Origin: Nonomuraea polychroma
GTDB lineage: Bacteria > Actinomycetota > Actinomycetes > Streptosporangiales > Streptosporangiaceae
NCBI RefSeq assembly: GCF_004011505.1
Contig: NZ_SAUN01000001.1
Location: forward strand, 3,348,001-3,412,000
DNA: 64,000 nt
Reading direction: 5' to 3'
This document shows positions 15,817 to 27,518 of this stretch, in pieces. The first letter of the stretch is position 1, and the number at the start of each line of letters is the position of its first letter. The notes beneath the pieces were generated by a model. The model was not told the DNA's origin. It saw nothing but the letters and a program-made list of their open reading frames with translations, and ran no database searches. The position numbers were made by a program, and so were the translations under genes.

Positions 15817-18321
15817 GTGAAGGCGGTCGTCATGGCGGGCGGGGAGGGCACTCGGCTGCGTCCGATGACCGCCAACCAGCCCAAACCCCTGCTCCCTGTG
15901 GTCAACCGCCCGATCATGGAGCACGTCCTGCGCCTGCTCAAGCGGCACGGCGTCACCGAGACCGTGGTGACGGTGCAGTTCCTGGCGGCGCTGGTGCGCA
16001 ACTATTTCGGCGACGGCGGCGAGCTCGGCATGAGCCTCCAGTACGCCACCGAGGACCTGCCCCTCGGCACCGCGGGCAGCGTCAAGAACGCCGCCGACCG
16101 CCTCCGTGACGATCGATTCCTGGTGATCTCCGGCGATGCCCTGACGGATATCGATTTAACGGAAATGGTCCGATTTCATCGGGAAAACGCGGCGCTAGTG
16201 ACAATCGGTCTAAAACGCGTGCCGAACCCGCTCGAGTTCGGCATCATCATCGTCGACGAACAAGGCCGCGTGCAGCGCTTCCTCGAGAAACCCACCTGGG
16301 GGCAGGTCTTCTCCGACACCGTCAACACCGGCGTCTACGTCATGGAGCCCGAGATCCTCGACGCCGTGGCGGCCGGCGAACCCGTCGACTGGTCATCCGA
16401 CGTCTTCCCCGCCCTGCTGGAGCGCGGCGCCCCCATCTACGGGTACGTGGCCGACGGTTACTGGGAGGACGTCGGCACCCACGACAGCTATCTCAAGGCC
16501 CAGGCCGACGCCCTGTCCGGCAAGGTCGCCGTGGACATCGCCGGATTCGAGCTCTCGCCCGGCGTCTGGGTCGCCGAGTCGGCCTCGGTCGACCCGGACG
16601 CCGTGCTCAAGGGCCCGCTGCTCATCGGCGACTACGCCAAGGTCGAGGCGGGCGCCGAGCTGCGCGAGTTCACCGTGCTCGGCAACAACGCCGTCGTGCG
16701 CGAGGGCGCGTTCCTGCACCGGGCGATCGTCCACGACAACGTCTACCTCGGCCCCGGCGCCCACCTGCGCGGCTGCGTGATCGGCAAGAGCACCGACGTG
16801 ATGGCAGGCGCCCGCATCGAGGAGAACGCGATCATCGGCGACGAATGCGTCATCGAGGCCGAGGCGTACGTCTCCAGCGGCGTCAAGATCTACCCGTTCA
16901 AGATCATCGAAGCGGGCGCGGTCGTCAACACCAGCGTCATCTGGGAGTCGCGCGGCCAGCGCAACCTGTTCGGCCCCCGGGGCGTGAGCGGCCTGGTCAA
17001 CGTCGAGATCACCGCCGAGCTGTGCGTCCGCCTGGCCAGCGCGTACGCCACCACCCTGAACAAGGGCGAGCACGTCGTCACCTCCCGCGACTGCTCGCTG
17101 GCCGCCAGGGCGCTCAAGCGGGCCGTCAACGCCGCGCTCACCGCCAGCGCCATCAACGTGCTCGACCTGGAGGCGGCCCCGCTCCCGGTGGCCCGCTTCC
17201 ACACCGGGCGCGAGTCGGCCGCGGGCGGCATCTCGCTGCGTACCACGCCGGGCGACCCGCAGAGCGTCGACATCGTCATCATGGACGGCCGCGGCGCCGA
17301 CCTGCCGCCGGCCGCGCAGCGCAAGCTGGAGCGGGTCTTCTCCCGCCAGGAGTTCCGCCGGGCCTTCCCCGGTGAGATCGCCGAGCTCACCTACCCGGCC
17401 AGGGCGGTCGAGGACTACACCCGCGAGCTGCTGCGCCACGTCGGCACGGACGGCATCAGGGACATGAAGGTCGTCGTCGACTGCGCCGGCGGCACCTCGT
17501 CGCTGGTGCTGCCCTCGCTGCTCGGCCGGCTCGGGGTGGAGGTGCTGACCGTGAACGCCCGCCTCGACGACGTCTCGCCCACCGAGACGCTGGCCGAGCG
17601 CCGCCGCGACCTGCAGCGCCTGTCCGAGCTGGTCAGCTCCTCCCGGGCGGCGTTCGGCGTGCGGTTCGACCCGGTCGGCGAGCGCATCGCCCTGGTGGAC
17701 GAGATGGGCCAGCTCATCAACGACGAACGCGCCCTGCTCGTCGTGCTCGACCTCGTCGCCGCCGAGCGCCAGGGCGGCCAGGTGGCGCTCCCGGTCACCA
17801 CGACCCGGGTCGCCGAGCAGGTCTGCCGCTTCCACGGCGTGCAGGTGCAGTGGACCTCCACCGCGCTCGACGCCCTCACCTCGGCTGCCGCCGGACCCGA
17901 CATGATCTTCGCGGCGGACGGGCGCGGCGGATTCGTCGTGCCCGAGTTCACCCCCGCCATCGACGGGCTGGCCGCGTTCATGCGCCTGCTCGGCCTGGTC
18001 GCCCGCACCCGCCTGTCGCTCAGCCAGATCGACGCCAGGATCCCCGAGATCAAGCTGCTCAAGCGGGCCGTGCCCACGCCCTGGGCGGCCAAGGGCGCCG
18101 TCATGCGCTCGGTCATCGAGGCGGCCGAGGCCGAGGCCGAGGGCCACCCCCTCGACACCACCGACGGGGTGCGCGTGACCCACGGCGACGGGAGCTGGGT
18201 GCTGATCCTGCCCGCCGCCACCGAGCCCCTCACCGACCTGTGGGCCGAGGCGTCCGACATGGACGGCGCCCAGGCGCTGCTCGAACGCTGGGCGCGCATC
18301 GTGGAGCAGGCCGCCACCTGA
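15817..18321 (+). CDS. Mannose-1-phosphate guanylyltransferase fused to a degenerate phosphomannomutase
   Basis: 834 aa. GTG 15817 is placed five bases after AAGGAG, which overlaps the upstream stop. Residues ~1-230 are a nucleotidyltransferase ([33 protein letters not shown] and GTHDSY regions). Residues ~250-370 are left-handed beta-helix repeats ([28 protein letters not shown]). The rest is a phosphomannomutase fold, but the phosphoserine motif TASHNP is replaced by RTTPGDPQS near residue 475, and the metal loop DGDADR by FDPVGER near 617. The mutase half should be inactive. The first half would make GDP-mannose or another sugar nucleotide for glycan synthesis. Confidence 0.85.
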   Translation: MKAVVMAGGEGTRLRPMTANQPKPLLPVVNRPIMEHVLRLLKRHGVTETVVTVQFLAALVRNYFGDGGELGMSLQYATEDLPLGTAGSVKNAADRLRDDRFLVISGDALTDIDLTEMVRFHRENAALVTIGLKRVPNPLEFGIIIVDEQGRVQRFLEKPTWGQVFSDTVNTGVYVMEPEILDAVAAGEPVDWSSDVFPALLERGAPIYGYVADGYWEDVGTHDSYLKAQADALSGKVAVDIAGFELSPGVWVAESASVDPDAVLKGPLLIGDYAKVEAGAELREFTVLGNNAVVREGAFLHRAIVHDNVYLGPGAHLRGCVIGKSTDVMAGARIEENAIIGDECVIEAEAYVSSGVKIYPFKIIEAGAVVNTSVIWESRGQRNLFGPRGVSGLVNVEITAELCVRLASAYATTLNKGEHVVTSRDCSLAARALKRAVNAALTASAINVLDLEAAPLPVARFHTGRESAAGGISLRTTPGDPQSVDIVIMDGRGADLPPAAQRKLERVFSRQEFRRAFPGEIAELTYPARAVEDYTRELLRHVGTDGIRDMKVVVDCAGGTSSLVLPSLLGRLGVEVLTVNARLDDVSPTETLAERRRDLQRLSELVSSSRAAFGVRFDPVGERIALVDEMGQLINDERALLVVLDLVAAERQGGQVALPVTTTRVAEQVCRFHGVQVQWTSTALDALTSAAAGPDMIFAADGRGGFVVPEFTPAIDGLAAFMRLLGLVARTRLSLSQIDARIPEIKLLKRAVPTPWAAKGAVMRSVIEAAEAEAEGHPLDTTDGVRVTHGDGSWVLILPAATEPLTDLWAEASDMDGAQALLERWARIVEQAAT

Positions 18322-18486
18322 GCGGCGCCGGTCACCCTGTCACCGAAAGTGACGTGAAAGAGTTGGCCCCCGATGCGCGCGCACGGCGCCGCAAGATCGT
18401 AATGTTGAAACGCGCGGCGGCATGGACCACGGGGCGGAAGCGGCGGTAACTTTGTCTGCGTCCACACCACCGTCCAGCGCCCCGAG

Positions 18487-18515
18487 TTGACCTTTGCCGC
18501 TGATCAGCGTATGTT
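18487..18515 (+). promoter_or_regulatory. Sigma-70-type promoter for the FHA gene
   Basis: TTGACC (18487-18492) and TATGTT (18510-18515) are separated by 17 bases, close to the vegetative consensus. Transcription would begin near 18522, giving an ~80-base leader before ATG 18602. Confidence 0.62.
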
Positions 18516-18601
18516 GCGGCATTCGCAAACTTGAAAAAGCGAAGCGAGGCGCGTCCCGAGCACCGTCGCCGCGTCTTCGCGGTAGGAGGCCGAGCCGATC
18601 G

Positions 18602-19114
18602 ATGCCGAGCGTCTACTGCACGCAGTGCGGGCACGCCAACCCCGAGGATGCCCGTTTCTGTTCCCGCTGTGGGTCACCGCTGACCAGACCCGAGGTCTCC
18701 GGGGACACCACATCGACGATCTCCGTCGCGGGAATCGAGGCGTATGAGGCTGAGACAGGCGACATGCTCCTGGCCGAGCGGGCGCTCGTCGAGCAGCTGC
18801 CGCCCGGCGCGGCGTTGCTCACGGTGACCAGGGGCCCCAATCAGGGGAGCCGTTTCCGGCTGGACAAGGACCTCACCACGACCGGGCGTCACCCGGAGAG
18901 CGACATCTTCCTCGACGACATCACGGTCTCGCGCCGCCACGTCGAGTTCTACCGGCACCGCGGCGGCCAGTTCTCCGTCCGCGACGTCGGCAGCCTCAAC
19001 GGCACCTACGTCAACAGGGAGCGGATCGAGGAGGTTCCCCTGCACTCCGGCGACGAGGTGCAGATCGGCAAACTCCGCTTGGTCTTCCTGATGCGGGGCA
19101 ACGCCGGCGTATGA
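18602..19114 (+). CDS. garA: GarA-like FHA-domain protein with N-terminal zinc ribbon
   Basis: 170 aa. The N-terminus has a zinc ribbon with C6, C9, C20 and C23 (YCTQCGHA, FCSRCGS). A phospho-acceptor-like DTTST (35-39) follows, and then an FHA domain at ~85-165 with GRHPESDIFLDDITVSRRH and DVGSLNGTYVNRE. GarA/OdhI proteins are phosphorylated at an ETTS motif by PknB/PknG, and when unphosphorylated they inhibit 2-oxoglutarate dehydrogenase and tune glutamate metabolism. Position between the guanylyltransferase and the MerR gene matches Rv1827. A consensus promoter lies ~110 bp upstream. Confidence 0.85.
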   Translation: MPSVYCTQCGHANPEDARFCSRCGSPLTRPEVSGDTTSTISVAGIEAYEAETGDMLLAERALVEQLPPGAALLTVTRGPNQGSRFRLDKDLTTTGRHPESDIFLDDITVSRRHVEFYRHRGGQFSVRDVGSLNGTYVNRERIEEVPLHSGDEVQIGKLRLVFLMRGNAGV

Positions 19115-19175
19115 GTGAGCGAAGCGAGCGACCCATCAACACAGCTTCTCGTGAACCCATGAGGCCGGAGGGCTC

Positions 19176-19829
19176 ATGAGTTCACAGGCGGCACGCTCGT
19201 ACATGAGCATCGGGGAGGTGCTCGCGCTCCTGCAGGGCGAGTTCCCCGATGTCACGATCTCCAAGATCAGATTCTTGGAGGGCGAAGGCCTGATCGAGCC
19301 CGAGCGCAGCCCCTCCGGCTACCGCAAGTTCACGCACCTGCACGTCGAGCAGCTGCGTTTCATCCTCACCGAGCAGCGTGACCACTACCTGCCGCTGCGG
19401 GTGATCAAGGACAGGATGGCCGAGAGCTTCGGCCGCCCCCGTGCGGTGCAGCAGACCCAGGAGATCAAGCTCAGCCGCGCCGAGCTGATCGAGTCCGCGG
19501 GGATCGACGAGGAGACGCTCACCGAGCTCGAGGACTACGGCCTGCTCACCCCGGTGGCCAGGCGTTACGACGAGGAGGCGCTCAAGGTGGCGCGCACCGT
19601 CGGCGCCCTGGCCCGCTTCGGCCTGCACGCCCGGCACCTGCGCGCGGTCAAGGCGGCGGCCGAGCGCGAGTGCGGCTTGGTCGAGCAGACCGTCGCTCCG
19701 GTGCTCAAGCGGCGCGCCCCCGGGGCCATCGGCGAGGCGGAGGAGACCGCCAGGGAGCTGTCGGCCCTGCTGCTCGATCTGCACGCATCCCTGGTGCGCA
19801 CGGGCGTACGGTCGATCCTGGGGCGTTGA
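19176..19829 (+). CDS. ftsR: MerR-family regulator, FtsR type
   Basis: 217 aa. A MerR helix-turn-helix occupies ~10-75 (YMSIGEVLALLQGEFPDVTI, KIRFLEGEGLIEPERSPSGY with RKFT). A longer C-terminal part follows that does not look like a metal-binding loop. The gene directly downstream of garA in actinobacteria (Rv1828; cg1631 in Corynebacterium) encodes this type, and the Corynebacterium protein FtsR activates ftsZ. Orthology here rests on position and N-terminal similarity. A ribosome binding site GGAGGG lies just ahead of ATG 19176. It is probably a late member of the garA transcript. Confidence 0.85.
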   Translation: MSSQAARSYMSIGEVLALLQGEFPDVTISKIRFLEGEGLIEPERSPSGYRKFTHLHVEQLRFILTEQRDHYLPLRVIKDRMAESFGRPRAVQQTQEIKLSRAELIESAGIDEETLTELEDYGLLTPVARRYDEEALKVARTVGALARFGLHARHLRAVKAAAERECGLVEQTVAPVLKRRAPGAIGEAEETARELSALLLDLHASLVRTGVRSILGR

Positions 19830-19950
19830 GAGCGAGGCGAGCAGGGAGCCGACGGCACATTCCAGGCCCGCCGGGTGTTACGTTGAATTGAAGTAGCCAA
19901 GTCGAGCAAAGAGCTGTGCCGGGTGACCGGTCAGGAATACGGAGCAGCCC

Positions 19951-20421
19951 GTGTTGCAGATGGAGGTCGTGGGCGTAAGAGTTGAAATGCCCACAAATCA
20001 GCCGATCGTCTTGCTCAAGGAGGCACACGGGGAGCGGTTCCTTCCTATATGGATTGGCATGACCGAGGCGACCGCCATCGCCCTGGCCCAGGCGGAGGAG
20101 CCTCCGCCGCGGCCGCTCACCCACGACCTCTTCCGCGACGTGCTGAGCGCCCTGGGCGTCGGCCTGCGGGCGGTCAACATCGTCGCCCTGCGTGACGGGA
20201 TCTTCTTCGCCGACCTGGTGTTCTCCAACGGCGTGGAGGTGAGCGCGCGGCCGTCGGACTCGATCGCGCTCGCGCTGCGCACCGGAGCCCGCATCTTCGC
20301 CAGCGAGGAGGTGGTCCAGGAGGCCGGTGTGGTCATCCCCGACGACCAAGAGGACGAGGTGGAGAAGTTCAGGGAGTTCCTTGACACGATCACGCCCGAA
20401 GACTTCGGCAGGGCGGGGTAG
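19951..20421 (+). CDS. DUF151 bifunctional nuclease-family protein
   Basis: 156 aa from GTG 19951. The sequence LQMEVVGVRVEMPTNQPIVL, then FLPIWIGMTEATAIALAQ and ARPSDSIALALRTGA, is typical of the DUF151 fold, of which plant homologues are called bifunctional nucleases. The biochemical role in actinobacteria is not established. It occupies the place of Rv1829 between two MerR genes, a conserved arrangement. The protein is acidic at its C-terminus (PDDQEDEVEKFREFLD). No membrane segment. Confidence 0.9.
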   Translation: MLQMEVVGVRVEMPTNQPIVLLKEAHGERFLPIWIGMTEATAIALAQAEEPPPRPLTHDLFRDVLSALGVGLRAVNIVALRDGIFFADLVFSNGVEVSARPSDSIALALRTGARIFASEEVVQEAGVVIPDDQEDEVEKFREFLDTITPEDFGRAG

Positions 20422-20465
20422 GTATTTCGGTGCATTTACGCTTCACGACGCGCCGAGCCGGATCG

Positions 20466-20494
20466 TTGACTGAGCATGGTCACGGTCCTACGGT
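20466..20494 (+). promoter_or_regulatory. Sigma-70-type promoter for the second MerR gene
   Basis: TTGACT (20466-20471) and TACGGT (20489-20494) are 17 bases apart. The start point would lie ~70 bases before GTG 20569, so this regulator can be transcribed apart from the DUF151 gene. Confidence 0.55.
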
Positions 20495-20568
20495 GCAAGT
20501 GAAACCCGTGGCCGCCCTTTACGAACCCCCAGATCAGGCCACGGGATGAGAGAAAGCCGGAGGTCCGC

Positions 20569-21189
20569 GTGGCGGTCAGCAGCGGCGAGGGAAAGACGGC
20601 CGGCCAGGAAGATCCGGTGCGGCGCGAGAACGCGCGGCAGCGTGCCGGCGAGCAGGGTCTGCTCTTCGACGAGCAGCCGGCGGCGTTGCCAGGCGACATC
20701 GGATACCGCGGGCCCACGGCCTGTGCGGCGGCCGGCATCACCTACAGGCAGCTCGACTACTGGGCGCGCACGGGCCTGGTAGAGCCCACGATAAGGGCCG
20801 CGCAAGGCTCGGGCTCCCAGCGCCTCTACAGCTTCCGCGACATCCTGGTGCTCAAAGTCGTCAAGCGGCTCCTCGACACCGGGGTGTCGCTGCAGCAGAT
20901 CCGCACGGCCGTGCAGCATCTGCGCGATCGCGGGGTCGCCGACCTCGCCCAGATCACGCTCATGAGCGACGGCGTCAGCGTTTACGAGTGCACCTCGGCC
21001 GACGAGGTGATCGACCTGCTCCAGGGCGGCCAGGGCGTGTTCGGCATCGCGCTCGGCCGGGTCTGGCGTGAGGTCGAGGGATCCCTCGCGGAGCTGCCGG
21101 GGGAACGAGCGGCGGTCGAGGACACCGTCCCGGCCGACCACCCCGCTGACGAGCTCGCCCGGCGCCGCCGCGCCCGGCGGACAGGGTGA
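20569..21189 (+). CDS. MerR-family regulator (Rv1830-type)
   Basis: 206 aa from GTG 20569, with GGAGG seven bases upstream. A ~45-residue polar leader precedes the MerR domain: YRGPTACAAAGITYRQLDYW, ARTGLVEPTIR, then RLYSFRDILVLKVVKRLLDT. The coiled region GVSLQQIRTAVQHLRDRG and a C-terminal effector-like part VYECTSADEVIDLLQGGQGV complete it. The gene before gcvP in mycobacteria (Rv1830) has the same layout. Target and ligand are unknown. Its own sigma-70 promoter is visible upstream, and the glycine riboswitch of gcvP begins 51 bp after its stop. Confidence 0.85.
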   Translation: MAVSSGEGKTAGQEDPVRRENARQRAGEQGLLFDEQPAALPGDIGYRGPTACAAAGITYRQLDYWARTGLVEPTIRAAQGSGSQRLYSFRDILVLKVVKRLLDTGVSLQQIRTAVQHLRDRGVADLAQITLMSDGVSVYECTSADEVIDLLQGGQGVFGIALGRVWREVEGSLAELPGERAAVEDTVPADHPADELARRRRARRTG

Positions 21190-21240
21190 AATGCCCTTGT
21201 AACACCTAGGGGTTGTAATCTAGGACAGCAAGGCTGACGA

Positions 21241-21448
21241 CCCCGTGCGGGAGAGTCCCTGGGACCCTGGGTCCCAGGGCGCCGAAGGAGCAACCCTCCC
21301 CGGAATCTCTCAGGCACCCCGTACCGCTCGGGCGAGGCAACTCTGGAAAGCAGGCGCGCCCGCCAGGCGTGCCTCACCGACGGTGCAAGCCCCCTCGCGG
21401 GGGTGAAGCTCTCAGGTCGCGGTCACGCCGCGCTGACAGAGTGGGGAG
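21241..21448 (+). promoter_or_regulatory. Tandem glycine riboswitch upstream of gcvP
   Basis: Two glycine aptamers are visible. The first runs from CGTGCGGGAGAGTCC through GCGCCGAAGGAGCAA, AATCTCTCAGGCA and AACTCTGGAAAGC. The second has CACCGACGGTGCAAGCC, GAAGCTCTCAGGT and CTGACAGAGTGGGG. These conserved cores and the linker length match the cooperative tandem class. The element ends 57 bp before the gcvP ATG. Glycine would be expected to switch on expression of the cleavage enzyme. Confidence 0.93.
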
Positions 21449-21505
21449 ATCCGGCACTCGCCCGCGCCCTGGCGCCGGTCTCCATAGCCTCAGGAGGCAC
21501 TGTCC

Positions 21506-24331
<2,826 letters not shown>

Positions 24332-24337
24332 GGGGCT

Positions 24338-24386
24338 CTGGCCGCTGCTCCGGCGCCCTGAATCGGGCGAAACGAGCAGCGGCCAG
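24338..24386 (+). terminator. Hairpin terminator after gcvP
   Basis: CTGGCCGCTGCTC (24338-24350) and GAGCAGCGGCCAG (24374-24386) are exact 13-bp inverse complements. A smaller GCCC/GGGC hairpin lies between them. No long T-run follows, as is common in actinobacteria. Confidence 0.65.
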
Positions 24387-24463
24387 TCCTTCACCGTCAA
24401 GTGGGCAGACATGATCGCCAGAAGTCGTTAGGCTCGGTGCGACCGTCGCGAGAAGGAGCTCTC

Positions 24464-25252
24464 TTGACGTCCTCAGAGCTGGAGACACCACCCCTCGACA
24501 CCGCCCGCCGTCTCGCCGAGGGCGGCGATCTGGAGGGTGCCGCGGCCATCCTGAGCCGGCTGGTCGCCGACCCCGAGGGGCCTGACCGGGCCCAGGCGGC
24601 CGTGGGGCTGGCCGTGGTGCTGGAGGAGCGCGGCGACGTCGAGGCCGCCCGGGCCGCGGCCAGGACGGCACTGGCCACCGGGCATCCCGAATACGCCGCG
24701 CAGGCCGCCTGCCATCTCGCGCAGGGCTTCGAGCGGGAGGGGCGGGCCGAGCAGGCCAGGGCCGCCTGGCAGGCCGTGCTCGGCGTCGGCACCGCCGCCT
24801 ACGTGCCGCTGGCCCATCTCGCGCTGGCCCGGCTGGCCGCCGACCTCGAGGAGGCGGAGAGCGAGCTACGGGCCGCCATGGCGGCCGGCGACGGCCAGAT
24901 CGGGGCGCACGCGGCGCGGCAGCTGGCCGACCTGCTGATGGAGCACGGCGAGCCGGGGATGGCGGCCGACGTGCTCATGGAGGCGCTGGAGTCGGCTCCC
25001 GAGGAGGATGTGCCGGGGCTGCGGGTGCAGCTCGGGATCGCGCATCTGGAGCTGGCCTGCGCCGAGTTCGCCGAGACGGTGGAGGGCGGGGCCGACGCGC
25101 AGACCAGCGCACTGGCCATCGAGCTGCTGGCTCGCACCCTGCCGCTGCGCGGGCGGGAGGAGGACGCCGAGCGGGTGTGGTCGTACGGGCTGCAGCACGA
25201 GGACGAGACCCTGGCCGCCGAGGTCCGCCTCCGCTACGACCGCGACGCCTGA
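24464..25252 (+). CDS. TPR-like repeat protein
   Basis: 262 aa from TTG 24464, chosen because AAGGAG lies six bases upstream; the earlier in-frame ATG at 24401 has none. The sequence is a chain of helical pairs rich in alanine and leucine: ARRLAEGGDLEGAAAILSRL, GLAVVLEERGDVEAARAAAR, HLAQGFEREGRAEQARAAWQ and LADLLMEHGEPGMAADVLME. This indicates an all-helical TPR solenoid for protein binding. No signal peptide, enzyme motif or partner is visible. It is separated from gcvP by the terminator hairpin. Confidence 0.75.
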   Translation: MTSSELETPPLDTARRLAEGGDLEGAAAILSRLVADPEGPDRAQAAVGLAVVLEERGDVEAARAAARTALATGHPEYAAQAACHLAQGFEREGRAEQARAAWQAVLGVGTAAYVPLAHLALARLAADLEEAESELRAAMAAGDGQIGAHAARQLADLLMEHGEPGMAADVLMEALESAPEEDVPGLRVQLGIAHLELACAEFAETVEGGADAQTSALAIELLARTLPLRGREEDAERVWSYGLQHEDETLAAEVRLRYDRDA

Positions 25253-25420
25253 GACAGCCACGTCTGGGACCGCCACGTCCGAGACGGCGCTGCGCCGCGC
25301 CGCATCATGCACCGCCCTCTGACCAGAGCTCGGCGCGGCGTCCGGGGTGCCAGCGACGCGTCCAGAGCGGGCTGGCGTGGTGTCCGCCGCCCCCGAGGCG
25401 TCTGGGAGAAGGAGCCGAGG

Positions 25421-25774
25421 TCAGCCGCGGCGCATGATGGCCGCGGCGGCGGCCACGTTGATGATGACGATCGCCAGCCAGGTGATCGTCAGCCCCACCA
25501 GGCCCGCGTTGCCCGCCGCGATCGCCGTCAGCGGGATGCCGATGCCCATCGAGCCCAGGGCGATCGGGATCATCGCCGATCCGGGGTTCTTGGCCTGGTG
25601 CTTGTGCGGGGCGGCGCCGTGCAGGGTGAGCTCGGCGCGCACGCGGGCGGCGATCGTCTCGTCGAGGCGCTCCACGAACGACTCGACGAGCGCGGCGTCG
25701 TAGTCCGGGCCGAGATCGCGGCGCGCGTCGAGCGTGGCCTGCAGATCATCCCGGAGGGGACGTTTGTCTGGCAT
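25421..25774 (-). CDS. Small protein with two C-terminal membrane segments
   Basis: 117 aa from ATG 25772-25774. The N-terminal ~65 residues are charged and helical (LRDDLQATLDARRDLGPDYD, ALVESFVERLDETIAARVRA). Two hydrophobic segments follow (MIPIALGSMGIGIPLTAIAA and LVGLTITWLAIVIINVAAAA), with a short basic end. The layout suggests a cytoplasmic helical domain anchored in the membrane. Many actinobacteria carry similar unnamed proteins. It diverges from the hydrolase at 25856. Function unknown. Confidence 0.7.
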   Translation of the reverse strand: MPDKRPLRDDLQATLDARRDLGPDYDAALVESFVERLDETIAARVRAELTLHGAAPHKHQAKNPGSAMIPIALGSMGIGIPLTAIAAGNAGLVGLTITWLAIVIINVAAAAAIMRRG

Positions 25775-25855
25775 ACGAAAATCATGCCTGGCAGGTGGCG
25801 CGCCGTCATCAGCCCTGAGGGGTAGGGCGGGATCGTCCGAAGGTACGGTTCTGCC

Positions 25856-26452
25856 ATGGAGGTCATGACCCCGCGAGGGCCCGCGCTGGTCGAGGTCGAC
25901 GAGGTGGCCGAGCCTCGGCTGCTGCTCGTGCTGACCCACGGGTCCGCCGGGGGAGTGGGCGCTCCGGACCTGCTGGCCGTGCGCGATGCCGCGCTCGGCG
26001 CAGGGGCCGTCGTGGCCAGGGTGACGCAGGCGTTCCGGGTGGCGGGTGCGCGGGCGCCGGGCTCGCCGGCCAAGCAGGACGAGGCCTGGGAGATCGTCCT
26101 GACGCGGGTGCGTGCCCGCTATCCTGGCCTGCCCCTCGTGCAGGGCGGCCGGAGCAATGGGGCGCGGGTCGCCTGCCGTACGGCCAAGGCGGTCGGCGCG
26201 GCGGCGGTCGTGGCGCTGGCCTTCCCGCTGCACCCGCCCGGCAAGCCGGAGCGTTCGAGAGCCGAGGAGCTACGCGCCGCCGGGGTGGACGTGCTGGTCG
26301 TCAACGGAACTCGCGACCCCTTCGGCATCCCCGACGCCGCGGACGCGGCGCGCCTGGTGGTGCTGCCCGGTGAGGGCCACGATCTGAAACGTGACCCCGC
26401 CCGGGTGGGCGAGGTCGTGGCGCAGTGGATCGCCCGCTACGCGGCTCACTAG
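25856..26452 (+). CDS. Alpha/beta hydrolase (KANL3/Tex30-like)
   Basis: 198 aa. The compact alpha/beta-hydrolase core is seen as LLVLTHGSAGGVGAPDL, the nucleophile elbow GGRSNGARVACR, the acid region VVNGTRDPFG and the histidine region LPGEGHDLKRD. The layout, with ALAFPLHPPGKPERSR between strand and acid, matches the small KANL3/Tex30-like family of putative hydrolases. The substrate is unknown. It converges on the DUF5999 gene with only one base between the stop codons. Confidence 0.8.
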   Translation: MEVMTPRGPALVEVDEVAEPRLLLVLTHGSAGGVGAPDLLAVRDAALGAGAVVARVTQAFRVAGARAPGSPAKQDEAWEIVLTRVRARYPGLPLVQGGRSNGARVACRTAKAVGAAAVVALAFPLHPPGKPERSRAEELRAAGVDVLVVNGTRDPFGIPDAADAARLVVLPGEGHDLKRDPARVGEVVAQWIARYAAH

Positions 26453-26453
26453 G

Positions 26454-26645
26454 TCAGGCGGCGCCGACCACGGGCCGGTGCGGTTCGATGGTGGCACCGC
26501 TGGGCAGGAGCTCCCCGGTGTCCTCGAACAGGACGACGCCGTTGCAGAGCAGGCTCCATCCCTGCTCTGGGTGGCAGGCAAGAGTGCGTGCCTTCTCTCG
26601 GTCTGGCGCCTCTGCATCCGGACAGGCCGGGTGGTGCGGGCACAT
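26454..26645 (-). CDS. DUF5999 family protein, 63 aa
   Basis: Small protein starting MCPHHPACPDAEAPDREKAR, with the characteristic cysteine/histidine-rich opening and the conserved core HPEQGWSLLCNGVVLFEDTG, followed by ELLPSG. This family is widespread in streptomycetes and relatives and has no known role. The Cys/His cluster in the first ten residues could bind a metal. An inverted repeat (TATGTC, nine bases, GACATA) lies ~85 bp upstream at 26730-26750 and may be regulatory. It converges on the hydrolase gene. Confidence 0.85.
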   Translation of the reverse strand: MCPHHPACPDAEAPDREKARTLACHPEQGWSLLCNGVVLFEDTGELLPSGATIEPHRPVVGAA

Positions 26646-26729
26646 CGGCGTGCCTCCGATATCTCGTGGGATGGCCCCCGTGAGGGACGGGAGCAGCTCG
26701 GGTTCACTTTTCTCGGCAAGTGTGCGGCG

Positions 26730-26750
26730 TATGTCACACACTCCGACATA
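26730..26750. promoter_or_regulatory. Inverted repeat upstream of the DUF5999 gene
   Basis: TATGTC (26730-26735) and GACATA (26745-26750) are exact inverse complements with a nine-base spacer, in the 199-bp region between the DUF5999 start and the TetR stop. Confidence 0.3.
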
Positions 26751-26844
26751 GTCCGTTAGGACTGTTACAGGAGGGTCCCCGAAGCGTGTGACCTTCGACA
26801 CAGCGTGCCTTATGCAGGATAACGGGCCAAGCGTGACACGCGCA

Positions 26845-27405
26845 TCACGTTTGCAAACCCTTGAGAAGAGCGTCGAGTCCGCGCTCGAAGTCCATATCGG
26901 CTCTTTCGTCCCTCCTGACCCATTCATCAACCTCGGGATCAGCCCAGCCGGACTGCTGCACCTCGACGGCCACGCTGCCGAACACGAAGGCCCGCAGCGC
27001 GCGTACGGCCTCCGCGGCGTTGACCAGGCCGCCGTCGGCGAGTTGCTCGATCTGCTCCTTGATGGCGAGGGCCGTGGCGCCCTTGGGGGGTTTCGTCAAA
27101 GCCAGGGCAAGCACGCCCGGGTGCTCGCGGAGCAGCTCGCGCTCGGCCCGGCACCAGGCCTTGGCCGTCTCCTGCCAGGTCGGGCCCTGCTCCACGTGCA
27201 CGGTGGTGACGTGCTCGGCCAGGGCGTCCATCAGCGCCTCCTTGCCGCGGGGCAGGTGGTGGTAGATGGCCATGGCCTCCACCTGGAGCGCGTCACCCAG
27301 GCGGCGCATCGTCAGCCGGCGCAGGCCCTGGCTGTCGGCGATGTGGAGCGCGGCCTCGATGATGCGTTCGCGGGAGAGGGGGACGGGTGGTCGCTTGGCG
27401 GGCAT
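26845..27405 (-). CDS. TetR-family transcriptional regulator
   Basis: 186 aa. The N-terminal helix-turn-helix (SRERIIEAALHIADSQGLRR, LTMRRLGDALQVEAMAIYHH) is of the TetR type. The C-terminal part (ERELLREHPGVLALALTKPP and after) fits the TetR_C group found in tetracycline- and drug-responsive repressors. The inverted repeat TTACA-a-TGTAA sits 10 bp upstream of the start and is the expected operator. The divergent gene at 27519 is the nearest possible target. Ligand unknown. Confidence 0.88.
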   Translation of the reverse strand: MPAKRPPVPLSRERIIEAALHIADSQGLRRLTMRRLGDALQVEAMAIYHHLPRGKEALMDALAEHVTTVHVEQGPTWQETAKAWCRAERELLREHPGVLALALTKPPKGATALAIKEQIEQLADGGLVNAAEAVRALRAFVFGSVAVEVQQSGWADPEVDEWVRRDERADMDFERGLDALLKGLQT

Positions 27406-27414
27406 GTGATCATC

Positions 27415-27425
27415 TTACAATGTAA
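27415..27425. promoter_or_regulatory. Likely TetR operator
   Basis: TTACA (27415-27419) and TGTAA (27421-27425) form an exact inverted repeat around one base, 10 bp in front of the TetR start codon. The position suits autorepression and possible control of the divergent gene at 27519. Confidence 0.5.
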
Positions 27426-27518
27426 AGGGCGCTGCGCCGGGGTGATTTCAGTTCGTGTCGCGGGACGGCGTACCCTTGGCGGTTGTATGAGGTGCCGGCT
27501 GGTGAAAGGGCAGGATCG

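Noticed and set aside
18340..18354. GTCAC-CGAAA-GTGAC hairpin after the guanylyltransferase gene as terminator
   Set aside because: Five-base arms without a T-run are too weak to call.
19110..19130. Short GAGCGAAGCGAGC repeat after the FHA gene
   Set aside because: This kind of short motif is common around actinobacterial gene ends and I found no array of it in the window.
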